A DNA stretch of 64,000 nt from Arthrobacter ramosus (GCF_039535095.1 NZ_BAAAWN010000001.1:1736001-1800000), one strand, 5' to 3'. Shown: positions 8,122 through 18,290, counted from the stretch's first letter. Made by a program: numbers and translations. The notes: generated by a model from the sequence alone, not told the origin.

Positions 8122-10800
8122 CTACGCTTGAGCGGGCTCCTCGGCAGGTGCCAGGACCACGTCGCTCACCGTGAGTTCGCCTTCGCCGGCTACCAGTGAA
8201 ATCTCCTGTGCGTTGGCCGCGGCCTTCAGGTCTCCCAGCCCGGCTTCCAGCTGTGCAACAAACGACTCGGTAGCGGTGATCGTGGCGGAGAGGACCTCGG
8301 TGCGCTGCTTGACCTTGGCCTCGGACTTGGCCTTGCGGATGCCGCTTAGCGCGACGCCGACGGTGCCCAGCATGGTGGTGTCGCCGTCGACGATTTCCAC
8401 GGCTACCGGCCATGCCGCGCGGTGAACCGAACCCGTGCGCCACCAGCTCCAGACCTCTTCGGTGGCGAAGGGCAGGAAGGGCGCGAACAGGCGCAACAGC
8501 GAATCCAGCGTGGTGGCAAGGGCAGCAAGCACGGATGCCTGCTCGGTCTCGCCGGCCGCACCGTAGGCGCGGTCCTTGATGAGTTCCACGTAGTCGTCCG
8601 TGAACTGCCAGAAGAACGATTCCGTGATCTGCAGGGCGCGCGCGTAGTCGTAGTTGTCGAACGCCTTGGTGGACTGCGCCACGACGTCGGCCAGCTGGGC
8701 CAATAATGCCCGGTCTAAGGGGTTGGTCAGGGGTCCCCACGCGGGCGTCTTTTCCGCGTGGGGGAGACCAACCCCGGGGTTGGTCAGGACGGACAGATCC
8801 GCGCCGACCACCGAGTTCTCGGTAGCGCCCAGGTTCAACACGAACTTGGAGGCGTTGAGAAGCTTGATGGCCAGGCGGCGGCCGATCTTCATCTGGGCGA
8901 TCTCGTAGGCGGTGTCCGCACCGAGCTTGGCCGACGCGGCCCAGTAACGGACGGCGTCGGAACCGAACTCGTTCAGGACGTCGGTGGGAACAACCACATT
9001 GCCCTTGGACTTGGACATCTTCTTGCGGTCCGGGTCCAGGATCCAGCCCGAGATGGCGGCGTGCTTCCACGGCGCGCTGTTCTGCAACGCATCGGCCCGC
9101 ACAGCCGAGGAGAAGAGCCAGGTGCGGATGATGTCGTGTCCCTGCGGGCGGAGGTCGAAGGGGTAGACCTTGCCGAACAATTCCTCGTCACGGCTCCAGC
9201 CGCCCACGATCTGCGGGGTCAGCGAAGACGTGGCCCAGGTATCCAGGACGTCGGCGTCTCCGATGAAGCCGTTGGGCTGCTCGCGCTGGGACTCGTCGAA
9301 GCCGGGGGCCGCGTCTGCCGCTGGGTCTACGGGCAAGGACTCGTCAGACGGAAGGATGGGGTTTGCGTAGTCCGGATTGCCCTGGGCATCCAGCGGATAC
9401 CAGACGGGGATCGGCACGCCGAAGAAGCGCTGGCGTGAAACGAGCCAGTCGCCGTTCAGCCCGGAGATCCAGTTCTCGTAGCGGGAGCGCATGAAGGACG
9501 GGTGGAACTCGATCTCGTGTCCGCGCGCGATCAACCGTTCGCGGCGGTCCTCGTCCCGACCGCCATTGCGGATGTACCACTGACGCGACGTAACAACTTC
9601 AAGGGGCTTGTCGCCCTTCTCGAAGAAGTTCACGGGGTGCGTGATCTTCTTGGGCTCGCCATCCAGCAGATCGGCGGCAATGAGAAGCTCGACCACTGCC
9701 TCCTTGGCAGAGAACGCCGTCTTGCCGGCGATTGCCGCGTAGGCTTCCTTGCCGGCGTCGGTGGTGATCCACTCAGGTGTCTCTGAAATGATGCGGCCGT
9801 CGCGGCCCATGATGGCACGGGTGGGCAACTGCAGCTCGCGCCACCAGGTGACGTCAGTGAGGTCGCCGAAGGTACAGACCATCGCGATGCCGGAGCCCTT
9901 GTCCGCCTTGGCGAGCGGGTGGGCTTTGACTTCGAGTTCGACGTCGAACAGGGGGGACGTGACGGTCTTGCCGAACAGCGGCTGGTAGCGCTCGTCGTCG
10001 GGGTTCGCCACCAGCGCCGCGCACGCGGCGAGCAGTTCCGGACGCGTTGTCTCGATGTAGATCTTCTCGCCGTCAGCGGTGAAGAAGGGGTAGCGGTAGT
10101 ACGCGCCGGCAACCTCGCGGTCCTCCAACTCGGCTTGCGCGACGGCGGTACGGAACGTCACGTCCCACAAGGTGGGGGCCTCGGCCATGTAGGCGTCCCC
10201 GGCGTTCAGGTTGGCGAGGAAGGCGCGCTGGGACACCGCGCGCGAGGTGTCGTCGATCGTGCGGTACGTCAGGTCCCAGTCAACGGACAGGCCGAGGGTC
10301 TGGAACAGGTTTTCGAAGACCTTCTCGTCCTCGACGGCGAGTTCCTCGCAGAGTTCGATGAAGTTCTGGCGCGAGACGACGTCGAAGTCGCGCTGGTTCT
10401 TCGCCGGCTGTGCCGGCGGCCGGTAGTCGGCGTTGTAAGGAATGGCGGGATCGCAGCGGACGCCGTAGTAGTTCTGGACGCGGCGCTCGGTGGGCAGCCC
10501 GTTGTCGTCCCAGCCCATCGGGTAGAAGACGTTCTTTCCGGTCATGCGCATGTAGCGGGCCTGGACATCCGTCTGTGTGAACGAGAACATGTGGCCCACG
10601 TGGAGCGAACCGGATGCGGTGGGCGGGGGAGTGTCGATCGAGTAGACCTGCTCCCGAGTGGTGTCCGGGTTGAACTTGTAGGTTCCTTCATCAAGCCAGC
10701 GCTGCGTCAGGGCAGCCTCAAGGCCTTCAAGGGCCGGCTTGTCGGGAACGTTGATGGGGGCGGTGGCGGGCGTGTCTGTACCCTGCGTTGATTCAGCCAT
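8122..10800 (-). CDS. valS: Valyl-tRNA synthetase
   Basis: Class Ia synthetase charging tRNA-Val. The protein has 892 residues, with the HIGH-type motif as HVGHMF (in GSLHVGHMFSFTQTD), a CP1 editing domain in the middle, the KMSKS motif in DRKKMSKSKGN and a C-terminal anticodon-binding domain. It is shorter than the E. coli enzyme (about 950). It belongs to the type that lacks a long C-terminal coiled-coil arm, which is common in actinobacteria. The start is ATG 10800. Unlike ileS, no T-box was found in the upstream 250 bases. Confidence 0.96.
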   Translation of the reverse strand: MAESTQGTDTPATAPINVPDKPALEGLEAALTQRWLDEGTYKFNPDTTREQVYSIDTPPPTASGSLHVGHMFSFTQTDVQARYMRMTGKNVFYPMGWDDNGLPTERRVQNYYGVRCDPAIPYNADYRPPAQPAKNQRDFDVVSRQNFIELCEELAVEDEKVFENLFQTLGLSVDWDLTYRTIDDTSRAVSQRAFLANLNAGDAYMAEAPTLWDVTFRTAVAQAELEDREVAGAYYRYPFFTADGEKIYIETTRPELLAACAALVANPDDERYQPLFGKTVTSPLFDVELEVKAHPLAKADKGSGIAMVCTFGDLTDVTWWRELQLPTRAIMGRDGRIISETPEWITTDAGKEAYAAIAGKTAFSAKEAVVELLIAADLLDGEPKKITHPVNFFEKGDKPLEVVTSRQWYIRNGGRDEDRRERLIARGHEIEFHPSFMRSRYENWISGLNGDWLVSRQRFFGVPIPVWYPLDAQGNPDYANPILPSDESLPVDPAADAAPGFDESQREQPNGFIGDADVLDTWATSSLTPQIVGGWSRDEELFGKVYPFDLRPQGHDIIRTWLFSSAVRADALQNSAPWKHAAISGWILDPDRKKMSKSKGNVVVPTDVLNEFGSDAVRYWAASAKLGADTAYEIAQMKIGRRLAIKLLNASKFVLNLGATENSVVGADLSVLTNPGVGLPHAEKTPAWGPLTNPLDRALLAQLADVVAQSTKAFDNYDYARALQITESFFWQFTDDYVELIKDRAYGAAGETEQASVLAALATTLDSLLRLFAPFLPFATEEVWSWWRTGSVHRAAWPVAVEIVDGDTTMLGTVGVALSGIRKAKSEAKVKQRTEVLSATITATESFVAQLEAGLGDLKAAANAQEISLVAGEGELTVSDVVLAPAEEPAQA

Positions 10801-10876
10801 GGGCCAATTGTTTCATGGCACCCTTTGTTCCGTGGCACGCGGACGTGCCGTAGCATGCGGGCCGCCGCTGCTCCTT

Positions 10877-10974
10877 CTCCCAGCTGTCCCATTGTTTGCG
10901 TCCCGGGAGGAGTATGGGGCGCATGGCATTGACGGGGCCCACACCCGTCACCGGCGATGGGACAGCTGGGGGAG
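10877..10974. repeat. REP-like inverted repeat upstream of the DUF559 gene
   Basis: CTCCCAGCTGTCCCAT (10877-10892) is the inverted counterpart of ATGGGACAGCTGGGGGAG (10957-10974); 14 bp pair perfectly. The 64-base interior can itself form GACGGG/CCCGTC. A third, directly repeated copy lies at the other end of the DUF559 gene (11949-11963). The element resembles a bacterial REP/BIME unit in layout. Confidence 0.75.
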
Positions 10975-11051
10975 GAACGCGGTCTGCGCGATGTCCACAT
11001 ACGGCAATTGAAGGCTGGAATTGCTTTGTCGGCACGAAGCACGGTTGAGCC

Positions 11052-11990
11052 ATGGACGAGATACAGCGCATGCTGCAGCGCAATTGGGGTGTATGCCGTT
11101 TCAGCCATTTACGGCGGATAGGCCTGGACAGGTTCCAAATCCGGGAGCTTGTCGACCACGGGCTCTTGATGAAGACTGCGCGAGGTACCTACGCGCTTCC
11201 GTCGGCCAGACCCGACATTGTCAAAGCAGCCGGGCAGAATGTGTCCTTGGCGTGCCTTCCTGCGGCATCGGCCCGGGGCCTGTGGGTCTGGAAACCGGCC
11301 GCCGTGCCCCACGTTGTCAGGGACAGCGCCAAGGAGATTCCCGGCTGCGTGGTCCATCGGGGCAAACGTTCAGCCAGGCAGCTTGTGGTTTCAGAATTCG
11401 ACGCTGTGTGCCAGGCCTTCAGGTGCGCTCCGGCGTGGCAGGCACTTGTAGTCGCAGAAGGGGCCGTAGCGGGCGGACGGGTCATGCTGCGGGACCTCGA
11501 GTCGCACTTCTCCGGTTCCCGCGACTGGCGGATCCGGCTCCTGATCGGCAGGATCCGCGCCGATTCACAGTCTATGCCGGAAACCTTGGCTCGTCTTGCC
11601 CTGGAAGACGCAGGATTCCAGGTGAGCACGCAGGTGCAGATCGCCGGAGTGGGAAGAGTGGATGGTGTCGTCAATGGAGGACTTGTCTACGAAGTCGATG
11701 GTCGGAAGTTCCACTCGGGGCCACAGGATTTCGAGAACGACCGCAGGCGTTGGAATTCCTTGATCATGCAGGGCATCCCAGTGGTGCGTATTCCGGCGAG
11801 GTGGATTCTCCAAGATCCGAATTCTGTGTTGCGCATTGTGTCCGAGGCACTCTCGGCGATGAAATCCGCGCCATCTGTCCCAGCCTTAGTGAAGGCAGAG
11901 AGAGTTGGTGCGCGAGGTGTTGACGTCCAGCACAGGGGAAACAATGAGTGGGACAACTGGGAGGGGGAGGGGGCGGCGATAGGCTGGTGA
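11052..11990 (+). CDS. AbiEi-like winged-helix plus DUF559 (Vsr-like PD-(D/E)XK) protein
   Basis: The 312-residue protein has an N-terminal segment (about 1-60) like the AbiEi antitoxin winged helix, with RIGLDRFQIRELVDHGLLMK and RGTYALP. Its C-terminal domain (about 175-265) is of the DUF559 type, related to Vsr and other PD-(D/E)XK nucleases: Glu177 in MPETLARLAL, Asp204 in GRVDGVV, Glu214-Val-Asp216 and His221, then the DRRRWNSL helix. No AbiEii toxin gene is adjacent. Such genes are frequent and scattered in Micrococcales, but substrate and role are unknown to me. The last 14 codons run through a TGGGACA repeat. The stop is one base before the SDR start. Start ATG 11052 has no clear Shine-Dalgarno. 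Confidence 0.7.
   Translation: MDEIQRMLQRNWGVCRFSHLRRIGLDRFQIRELVDHGLLMKTARGTYALPSARPDIVKAAGQNVSLACLPAASARGLWVWKPAAVPHVVRDSAKEIPGCVVHRGKRSARQLVVSEFDAVCQAFRCAPAWQALVVAEGAVAGGRVMLRDLESHFSGSRDWRIRLLIGRIRADSQSMPETLARLALEDAGFQVSTQVQIAGVGRVDGVVNGGLVYEVDGRKFHSGPQDFENDRRRWNSLIMQGIPVVRIPARWILQDPNSVLRIVSEALSAMKSAPSVPALVKAERVGARGVDVQHRGNNEWDNWEGEGAAIGW
11949..11963 (+). repeat. Third copy of the TGGGACA-type repeat
   Basis: TGGGACAACTGGGAG matches the copy at 10958-10974 at all but one or two positions, in the same orientation. It lies inside the 3' end of the DUF559 gene, so the gene is bracketed by direct copies about 990 bases apart. Confidence 0.7.
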
Positions 11991-11991
11991 C

Positions 11992-12765
11992 ATGATTGCT
12001 CCTGAAACGTCATCCACGGTGTCCCAGAAGACCGCAGTAGTGACCGGCGCCAGCACGGGAATCGGCGAAGCCACAGTGCGGGCCCTCACCGCCGATGGAT
12101 GGAAGGTATTCGCTGTCGCCCGCCGTGCGGAGCGGCTCGAGACACTCGGCGCCGAGAGCGGCGCAGTGCCGTTCGCCGCGGACATTACCAACGACGACGA
12201 CGTCGCGGCCTTGCTCTCGGCCGTCACCGAGGCAGGGGGAGCGGACACGCTCATCAACATTGCCGGCGGCGCACGGGGCGCAGACACCCTGGCCAACGCG
12301 CAGACCGAAGACTGGGACTGGATGTACCAAGTCAACGTGCTCGGTACCCTGAAGCTGACCCGGGCCTTCCTCCCGATGCTCCGGGCCAACGGCGAAGGCA
12401 CAGTTTTGAACCTGACGTCGACCGCGGGATTCACGGCCTACGAGGGCGGCGGCGGTTACAACGCGGCCAAGTTTGCCCAGCACGCCATGACCGGCGCCCT
12501 GCGCCTGGAGGAAGCCGAGAACAACATCCGCGTCATCGAGGTGGCGCCCGGCCTCGTCCACACGGAGGAATTCGCGCTCAACCGCCTCGGCGATGCCACT
12601 GCTGCAGCCAAGGTGTACGCCGGCGTCGAGAAGCCGCTCACGCCGGAGGACGTCGCCGACGTCGTCAAGTACGCCGTCTCAGTGCCGCACCACATCAACC
12701 TGGACGAGATCATCGTCCGCCCGGTGGCGCAGGCCGCTACCCACAAGTTGATCCGCAAGGGCTAA
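11992..12765 (+). CDS. SDR family oxidoreductase
   Basis: Classical short-chain dehydrogenase/reductase of 257 residues, NAD(P)-dependent. The cofactor motif TGASTGIG is at 18-25 and catalytic Ser143, Tyr156 and Lys160 form the S...YxxxK pattern. The RRAERLE segment after the second strand suggests NADP preference. Overall it resembles YdfG-type 3-hydroxy acid (serine/hydroxypropionate) dehydrogenases, but the substrate cannot be read from sequence. It begins one base after the DUF559 stop and is followed by the ileS T-box leader, so it probably ends its own transcript. Confidence 0.88.
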   Translation: MIAPETSSTVSQKTAVVTGASTGIGEATVRALTADGWKVFAVARRAERLETLGAESGAVPFAADITNDDDVAALLSAVTEAGGADTLINIAGGARGADTLANAQTEDWDWMYQVNVLGTLKLTRAFLPMLRANGEGTVLNLTSTAGFTAYEGGGGYNAAKFAQHAMTGALRLEEAENNIRVIEVAPGLVHTEEFALNRLGDATAAAKVYAGVEKPLTPEDVADVVKYAVSVPHHINLDEIIVRPVAQAATHKLIRKG

Positions 12766-12835
12766 GGTCCCGGCGTCGCGCGCCCCATGCCCTCAAGTGG
12801 AGCTCGCGGCGCCGCTGCCGTTAGACTTGTGGCAC

Positions 12836-13096
12836 AAGCTTTGACCCGGACATCACCGGTGAGCTTCCGGAAGAACGCCCCCCGCCACCACGGGAGTCAG
12901 TAGAACCGGACGGGTAAGCCCGTCACAGCAGCAATGAGCGGCCGACGCCGGAACAGCTCCTCTTCACGAGGAGCAGGACGCGCGACGGTAAGTGAGGTGG
13001 TACCGCGGTACCGGCGCTGTTGGAAACAACGGCCTGGCGCCGTCCTCGCATCCTGAATGAAACTTTGTGTTCACCGGCTCAACCCAGGATGAAGAG
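12836..13096 (+). promoter_or_regulatory. Ultrashort translational T-box riboswitch, Ile specifier, for ileS
   Basis: Stem I is very short: AAGCT/AGCTT (12836-12840, 12862-12866) and CCGG/CCGG enclose a six-base loop ACATCA with the isoleucine codon ATC at 12852-12854. The T-box AGTGAGGTGGTACCGCGG is at 12991-13008; its TGGT can pair with the ACCA end of uncharged tRNA-Ile. Antisequestrator pairing is GAGG with CCTC (13044-13047). The competing helix pairs CATCCTG (13049-13055) with CAGGATG (13085-13091), plus CTC with GAG, and hides the ileS Shine-Dalgarno. This matches the ileS leaders known from actinobacteria, where uncharged tRNA frees the ribosome-binding site. Confidence 0.93.
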
Positions 13097-16000
13097 ATGA
13101 CGTATTACCCCAAGGCCTCCGCGGCACTTTCAGGCACAGCTCCGTCCGGCGCTTCCACGGGAGTGTCCGCCTCCGTGAAGTTCCCGGAGATCGAAGAGCG
13201 CATCCTCAAGTACTGGGATGAAGACGGCACCTTCCAAGCCAGCATCGACCAGCGCGATCCGGGCCACGACGGCAGCAACGAGTTCGTCTTCTACGACGGT
13301 CCTCCCTTCGCCAACGGGCTGCCCCACTACGGCCACCTCCTGACCGGCTACGCCAAGGACCTGGTAGGCCGTTACCAGACCCAGCGCGGCAAGCGCGTCG
13401 AACGGCGCTTCGGCTGGGATACCCACGGCCTGCCCGCCGAACTCGAAGCCATGAAGCAACTGGGCATGACGGACAAGACCCAGATCGAAGCGATGGGCAT
13501 CGACAAGTTCAACGACGCCTGCCGTGCCTCCGTCATGAAGTACGCAGACGAATGGAAGAGCTACGTCACGCGCCAGGCACGCTGGGTGGACTTCGACAAC
13601 GACTACAAGACCCTCAACGTCGAGTACATGGAGTCTGTCCTTTGGGCCTTCAAGCAGCTCCACGAGAAGGGCCTCACCTACAACGGGTACCGCGTCCTGC
13701 CGTACTGCTGGAAGGACGAGACGCCGCTGTCCAACCATGAGCTGCGCATGGATGACGATGTCTACAAGAACCGCCAGGACCAGACCGTCACGGTGACCTT
13801 CCCCATCAAGGCAGGGGAGTCGGAACTCTCCAAGTCCCTTGAGGGTGTGCAGGCGCTCGCGTGGACCACGACCCCCTGGACACTGCCCACCAACCTGGCG
13901 CTCGCCGTCGGGCCTGACATCTCCTACGCGGTGGTTCCGGCCGGTCCCCACGGTATCAAGGCCGCCTCCGCGGAGGCTCCGGTGACGGGCAGCTTCCTGC
14001 TGGCAGCCGATCTCCTCGGCACCTACGCCAAGGACCTAGGGTACGACGACGGCGCTGCCGCCACCGCCGCTGTCACCGCCACCTTCACGGGCACCGAGTT
14101 GGCCGGCCTGGAGTACGAGCCGCTGTGGGACTACTTCTCCGACACCGAGAAGTACGGCACACAGAACGGCTGGCGTTTCCTCGTGGCGGACTACGTCACC
14201 ACCACCGACGGCACGGGCATCGTCCACCAGGCTCCGGCCTACGGCGAGGACGACCAGAAAGTCTGTGAGGACGCGGGCATCCCCGTGGTGCTTTCCGTCG
14301 ACGAAGGCGCCAAATTCCTCCACTTGTTCGCGCACGGACCCCTTGCCGAAATCTCCGGATTGCAGGTGTTCGACGCCAACAAGCCGATCACGCAGGCACT
14401 GCGTTCCGGCGGTCGCCTGGTTCGCCAGGCCAGCTACGAGCACAGCTACCCGCACTGCTGGCGCTGCCGCAACCCCTTGATCTACCGTGCCGTGTCTTCC
14501 TGGTACGTGGAGGTCACCAAGTTCAAGGACCGGATGTCCGAACTGAACCAGGAGATCAACTGGATCCCGGGCAACGTCAAGGACGGACAGTTCGGCAAGT
14601 GGCTGGCCAACGCCCGCGATTGGTCCATCAGCCGCAACCGTTACTGGGGCTCGCCCATCCCGGTGTGGCAGTCCGATGACCCCGAGTGCCCGCGCACGGA
14701 CGTTTACGGCTCGCTCGCCGAGATGGAGGCCGATTTTGGCCGCCTTCCGATGAACAACGACGGCCAGGTTGACCTGCACCGCCCGTTCATCGACGAACTC
14801 ACCCGGCCCAACCCGGACGACCCGCGCTCTCCTGAAGAGGGCCAGTCCACCATGCGCCGAGTCGAGGACGTCCTGGACGTCTGGTTCGACTCGGGCTCCA
14901 TGCCCTACGGCCAGGTGCACTATCCGTTCCAGAACGAGGAATGGTTCGACACCCACAACCCTGCAGACTTCATCGTCGAATACATCGGGCAAACCCGCGG
15001 CTGGTTCTACATGCTGCACATCCTGTCCACGGCACTCTTCGACCGGCCGGCTTTCCGCAACGTGATCAGCCATGGCATCGTCCTTGGCTCTGACGGGCAG
15101 AAGATGTCCAAGAGCCTGCGCAACTACCCGGACGTCTCCGAGGTCCTGGACCGCGACGGCTCCGACGCCATGCGGTGGTTCCTGATGTCCAGCCCCATCC
15201 TCCGCGGCGGCAACCTCGTGGTCACCGAACAAGGAATCCGCGACGGCGTCCGCCAGGTCATCCTGCCGCTCTGGAACGTCTACAGCTTCTTCACGCTGTA
15301 CACGAACGCCAGCAATGGCGGCGCCGGCTATGACGCCAAACTGCGCTACGACGGCTACACGGACACTCTGGACCAGTACTTGCTGGCAAACACCGGCGAC
15401 CTCGTCCGCAACATCACCTCCAGCCTGGACGAATACGACATTTCCGGAGCCTGCGATGAACTGCGCAGCTACCTGGACATGCTCACCAATTGGTACGTCC
15501 GCCGCAGCCGTCAGCGCTTCTTCGACGAGAACACCGACGCCTTCGATGCGCTCCACACGGCCCTCGAAGCCGTCTGCCGTGTCTCTGCGTCGCTGCTGCC
15601 CCTCGTATCCGAGGAGATCTGGCGAGGCCTGACCGGCGGGCGCTCCGTGCACTTGGCTGACTGGCCCGAGGCCTCGCTGTTCCCGGCAAACCCGGAACTT
15701 GTAGAAGCCATGGACCGGGTCCAGCAGATCTGCTCCACCGGCTCCAGCCTGCGCAAGGCCGCCAACCTTCGCGTTCGCCTGCCGCTGCAGGAGCTCACGG
15801 TCGTGGCACCCGGTGCGGATGCGCTGGAAGGCTTCGCCGCCGTCGTCGCGGATGAACTGAACCTGCGTTCCGTCCGGCTCCTGGATGCCGCTACGGCGTC
15901 GCCGGAGGAATTCGGCATCGAGCAGAAACTCGTGGTCAATGCCCGCGCGGCAGGTCCGCGACTGGGCAAGAATGTCCAGCAGGTCATCAAGGGTTCCAAG

Positions 16001-16417
16001 TCCGGCGACTGGTCTGTTTCCGATGGTGGAGTGGTCACGGCGGGTGGACTCGAGCTGGAACCGCAGGAGTACACGCTTGAGACCGTCGTCGCGGAATCTG
16101 CTGACGGTTCGTCCGCGGCCGTCGCTGTCCTTCCGGGCGGTGGCTTCGTGGTCCTCAACACCGAAGTCACTCCGGAACTGGCTGCCGAGGGCCTGGCGCG
16201 CGACATGGTCCGTGCCATCCAGCAAGCACGCAAGGACGCAGGACTCAACGTGAGCGACCGCATCCACACCACGGTCCTGGCCGTCCACGACGTTGTTGAT
16301 GCCTTGCGCGCCAATGAAGACTTGGTCAAGACCGAAACCCTGTCCCTCCAGCTCGACCCCGTCGTCTCCGGCGACGCCGCCGAGCCGCAGATCACCGTTA
16401 CCAAGATCGAGGCCTAG
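13097..16417 (+). CDS. ileS: Isoleucyl-tRNA synthetase
   Basis: Class Ia synthetase for tRNA-Ile, 1106 residues from ATG 13097. That start is favoured over GTG 13067 because AGGA at 13086-13089 precedes it and is the element sequestered by the T-box. The HIGH motif appears as HYGH ([16 protein letters not shown]), the editing domain follows, and KMSKS is in [13 protein letters not shown]. The enzyme is of the eukaryotic-like long type with a C-terminal extension, as in other actinobacteria. folC follows after three bases. Expression should rise when charged tRNA-Ile falls. Confidence 0.96.
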   Translation: MTYYPKASAALSGTAPSGASTGVSASVKFPEIEERILKYWDEDGTFQASIDQRDPGHDGSNEFVFYDGPPFANGLPHYGHLLTGYAKDLVGRYQTQRGKRVERRFGWDTHGLPAELEAMKQLGMTDKTQIEAMGIDKFNDACRASVMKYADEWKSYVTRQARWVDFDNDYKTLNVEYMESVLWAFKQLHEKGLTYNGYRVLPYCWKDETPLSNHELRMDDDVYKNRQDQTVTVTFPIKAGESELSKSLEGVQALAWTTTPWTLPTNLALAVGPDISYAVVPAGPHGIKAASAEAPVTGSFLLAADLLGTYAKDLGYDDGAAATAAVTATFTGTELAGLEYEPLWDYFSDTEKYGTQNGWRFLVADYVTTTDGTGIVHQAPAYGEDDQKVCEDAGIPVVLSVDEGAKFLHLFAHGPLAEISGLQVFDANKPITQALRSGGRLVRQASYEHSYPHCWRCRNPLIYRAVSSWYVEVTKFKDRMSELNQEINWIPGNVKDGQFGKWLANARDWSISRNRYWGSPIPVWQSDDPECPRTDVYGSLAEMEADFGRLPMNNDGQVDLHRPFIDELTRPNPDDPRSPEEGQSTMRRVEDVLDVWFDSGSMPYGQVHYPFQNEEWFDTHNPADFIVEYIGQTRGWFYMLHILSTALFDRPAFRNVISHGIVLGSDGQKMSKSLRNYPDVSEVLDRDGSDAMRWFLMSSPILRGGNLVVTEQGIRDGVRQVILPLWNVYSFFTLYTNASNGGAGYDAKLRYDGYTDTLDQYLLANTGDLVRNITSSLDEYDISGACDELRSYLDMLTNWYVRRSRQRFFDENTDAFDALHTALEAVCRVSASLLPLVSEEIWRGLTGGRSVHLADWPEASLFPANPELVEAMDRVQQICSTGSSLRKAANLRVRLPLQELTVVAPGADALEGFAAVVADELNLRSVRLLDAATASPEEFGIEQKLVVNARAAGPRLGKNVQQVIKGSKSGDWSVSDGGVVTAGGLELEPQEYTLETVVAESADGSSAAVAVLPGGGFVVLNTEVTPELAAEGLARDMVRAIQQARKDAGLNVSDRIHTTVLAVHDVVDALRANEDLVKTETLSLQLDPVVSGDAAEPQITVTKIEA

Positions 16418-16420
16418 TAC

Positions 16421-17782
16421 ATGAGCGACGAATTCTCCGTAGAAAGCGTCTACGCCGAACTCCTGGGCCGCGCCCCGGAAAACAAAATGGAGCCGCGGCT
16501 GGCGCCCCTCTACCGGGCGATGGATGTGCTGGGGGAGCCCAACAAGGCGTTCCCGATCATCCACATCACGGGCACCAATGGCAAGACCTCCACCGCCCGC
16601 ATGATCGAAGCGGGGCTTCGCGCCCACGGCTTGAGCACTGGCCGCTACACGAGTCCGCACCTGTCGAAGGTCACCGAGCGCATCAGCATCGACGGCGAGC
16701 CGGTGTCGGATGAGACCTTTGTCCGGATCTGGGACGAGATCCGTCCGTACCTCAAGATCGTGGACAAGGAACTCGAAGCCGATGGCCAGCCCAGGCTCAC
16801 GTACTTCGAGTGCCTCACCATCCTGGGCTTCGCGATCTTCGCGGACCAACCCGTCAACGTCGCCGTGATTGAAGTGGGGCTGGGCGGCATCACCGATGCC
16901 ACGAATGTAGGCGACGGGCAGGTTTCCGTGGTGACGCCGATTTCGCTCGACCACACGGATCTCCTCGGCGACACCACCGAGGATATCGCCCGTGAGAAGG
17001 CTGGAATCATCAAGCCTGGCGGCTTCCTGGTCAGCGCGGCCCAGCCCGTGGACGCCGCCCAGGTGCTCCTGGAGAAGGCTCGCGAGGTTGGGGTGCCGTT
17101 CCGTTTCGAAGGTGTCGAATTCGGCGTCGAGTCCCGCAGCGTGGCCGTCGGAGGCCAGGTGCTGACCATCCAGGGGCTCGCGGGCCGCTATGAGGACCTG
17201 CTGCTGCCCTTGCATGGCGCCCACCAGGCCGAGAACGCGGCAGTCGCCGTCGCTGCCCTGGAGGCCTTCTTCGGTGGAGGCGAAAAAGAGCTCGACGGCG
17301 ACCTTCTGCGCGAGGCTTTCGGCAACGTCACGTCGCCCGGCCGTCTTGAGGTGGTGCGCACCGCTCCCACGATCATCGTGGATGCGGCACACAACCCTGA
17401 TGGCATCCGCGTCTCAGCCGAGGCAATCGAAGAGGCCTTCAGCTTCAGCAAGCTGGTGGTGGTCCTCGGTGTCCTGAAGGAAAAGGACGCGGAAGAAATC
17501 CTGCGGCAGCTCAAGGAATCCCTGGGCGGACTGGCAGAGGAATTCTGTTTCACGCAGTCGAGCTCGCCGCGGGCCATCCCGGCCGCGCAACTGGCCGATC
17601 TCGCCGTCGACCTTGGCTTCGGTGCCGACAACGTCCACATCGCCGAGAAACTGGACGACGCGATCGAGTGGGCTGTGGAGCGCGCCGAAGCCAACGATGA
17701 CCTGGCCGGCGGGGTACTCGTCACGGGTTCCATCACCGTGGTGGCCGAAGCCCGCATGCTCCTAGGGAAGGTTGGTTCCTGA
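16421..17782 (+). CDS. folC: Folylpolyglutamate synthase/dihydrofolate synthase
   Basis: Mur-ligase-family enzyme (453 residues) that adds glutamate to dihydropteroate and to folates. The P-loop GTNGKTST is in HITGTNGKTSTARMIE near residues 48-56. The folate/Mg region contains LEVGLGG-like VIEVGLGGITDATN and SLDHTDLLG, and the C-terminal ligase domain contains DAAHNPDG. It starts three bases after ileS and ends two bases before the DUF4233 gene, a tight operon with ndk downstream. Confidence 0.95.
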   Translation: MSDEFSVESVYAELLGRAPENKMEPRLAPLYRAMDVLGEPNKAFPIIHITGTNGKTSTARMIEAGLRAHGLSTGRYTSPHLSKVTERISIDGEPVSDETFVRIWDEIRPYLKIVDKELEADGQPRLTYFECLTILGFAIFADQPVNVAVIEVGLGGITDATNVGDGQVSVVTPISLDHTDLLGDTTEDIAREKAGIIKPGGFLVSAAQPVDAAQVLLEKAREVGVPFRFEGVEFGVESRSVAVGGQVLTIQGLAGRYEDLLLPLHGAHQAENAAVAVAALEAFFGGGEKELDGDLLREAFGNVTSPGRLEVVRTAPTIIVDAAHNPDGIRVSAEAIEEAFSFSKLVVVLGVLKEKDAEEILRQLKESLGGLAEEFCFTQSSSPRAIPAAQLADLAVDLGFGADNVHIAEKLDDAIEWAVERAEANDDLAGGVLVTGSITVVAEARMLLGKVGS

Positions 17783-17784
17783 GC

Positions 17785-18237
17785 ATGGCCAAACTCACCA
17801 AAGCCCAGCGCGAATGGCGGCCCGGGATGCCCAAGAAGCGCCGCTCCACCAAGGTGATGTTCGCTTCGACCGTTCTGCTTCTGGAGGCCTTCGTGGCGTT
17901 CTTCGCCACCTTGGCTGTCTTCGGACTGAAGCGTGGAGAGGTGCAGCCGGCTCTGATCCTGACTTTCGGAATCACCCTGAGCCTTGTGCTGATCCTGGCT
18001 TGTGCCGTGCTCAGCAAACCGTGGGGCATCGGTGTCGGCTGGGTATTGCAGCTGGTTTTGATTCTTTCCGGCTTCGTTGAGCCCACGATGTTCGTGGTGG
18101 GGGTCCTCTTCGCGGCCTGCTGGTGGTACGGCATCCGTGCCGGCATGAGGATCGACCGCGAGAACGCCCAGCGCGATCGTGAGCAAGCCGAGTGGAACGC
18201 TTCGCACGGGGAAGACTCTGCCGGGCAGTCCGCCTGA
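17785..18237 (+). CDS. DUF4233 membrane protein
   Basis: Small integral membrane protein of 150 residues with four predicted transmembrane segments (about residues 24-47, 54-75, 79-100 and 101-118) between a basic N-terminus and a charged C-terminal tail. It belongs to the DUF4233 family, which in actinobacteria sits almost invariably between folC and ndk. Here it starts two bases after the folC stop. No function is established; the fixed context suggests only co-expression. Confidence 0.85.
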   Translation: MAKLTKAQREWRPGMPKKRRSTKVMFASTVLLLEAFVAFFATLAVFGLKRGEVQPALILTFGITLSLVLILACAVLSKPWGIGVGWVLQLVLILSGFVEPTMFVVGVLFAACWWYGIRAGMRIDRENAQRDREQAEWNASHGEDSAGQSA

Positions 18238-18290
18238 GCGAAACCCCGTAAACTGGCTGGGAAACCCACACACTCAACATTGGAGCAACT

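Noticed and set aside
10801..11051. Possible T-box upstream of valS
   Set aside because: No T-box core (GGTGG-ACCGCG) is present in the minus-strand leader; the region contains the REP-like hairpin and the DUF559 gene upstream sequence.
14036..17392. Very long minus-strand frame opposite ileS and folC
   Set aside because: It mirrors the codon pattern of two confidently identified plus-strand genes; high GC produces long antisense frames and no domain is recognisable.
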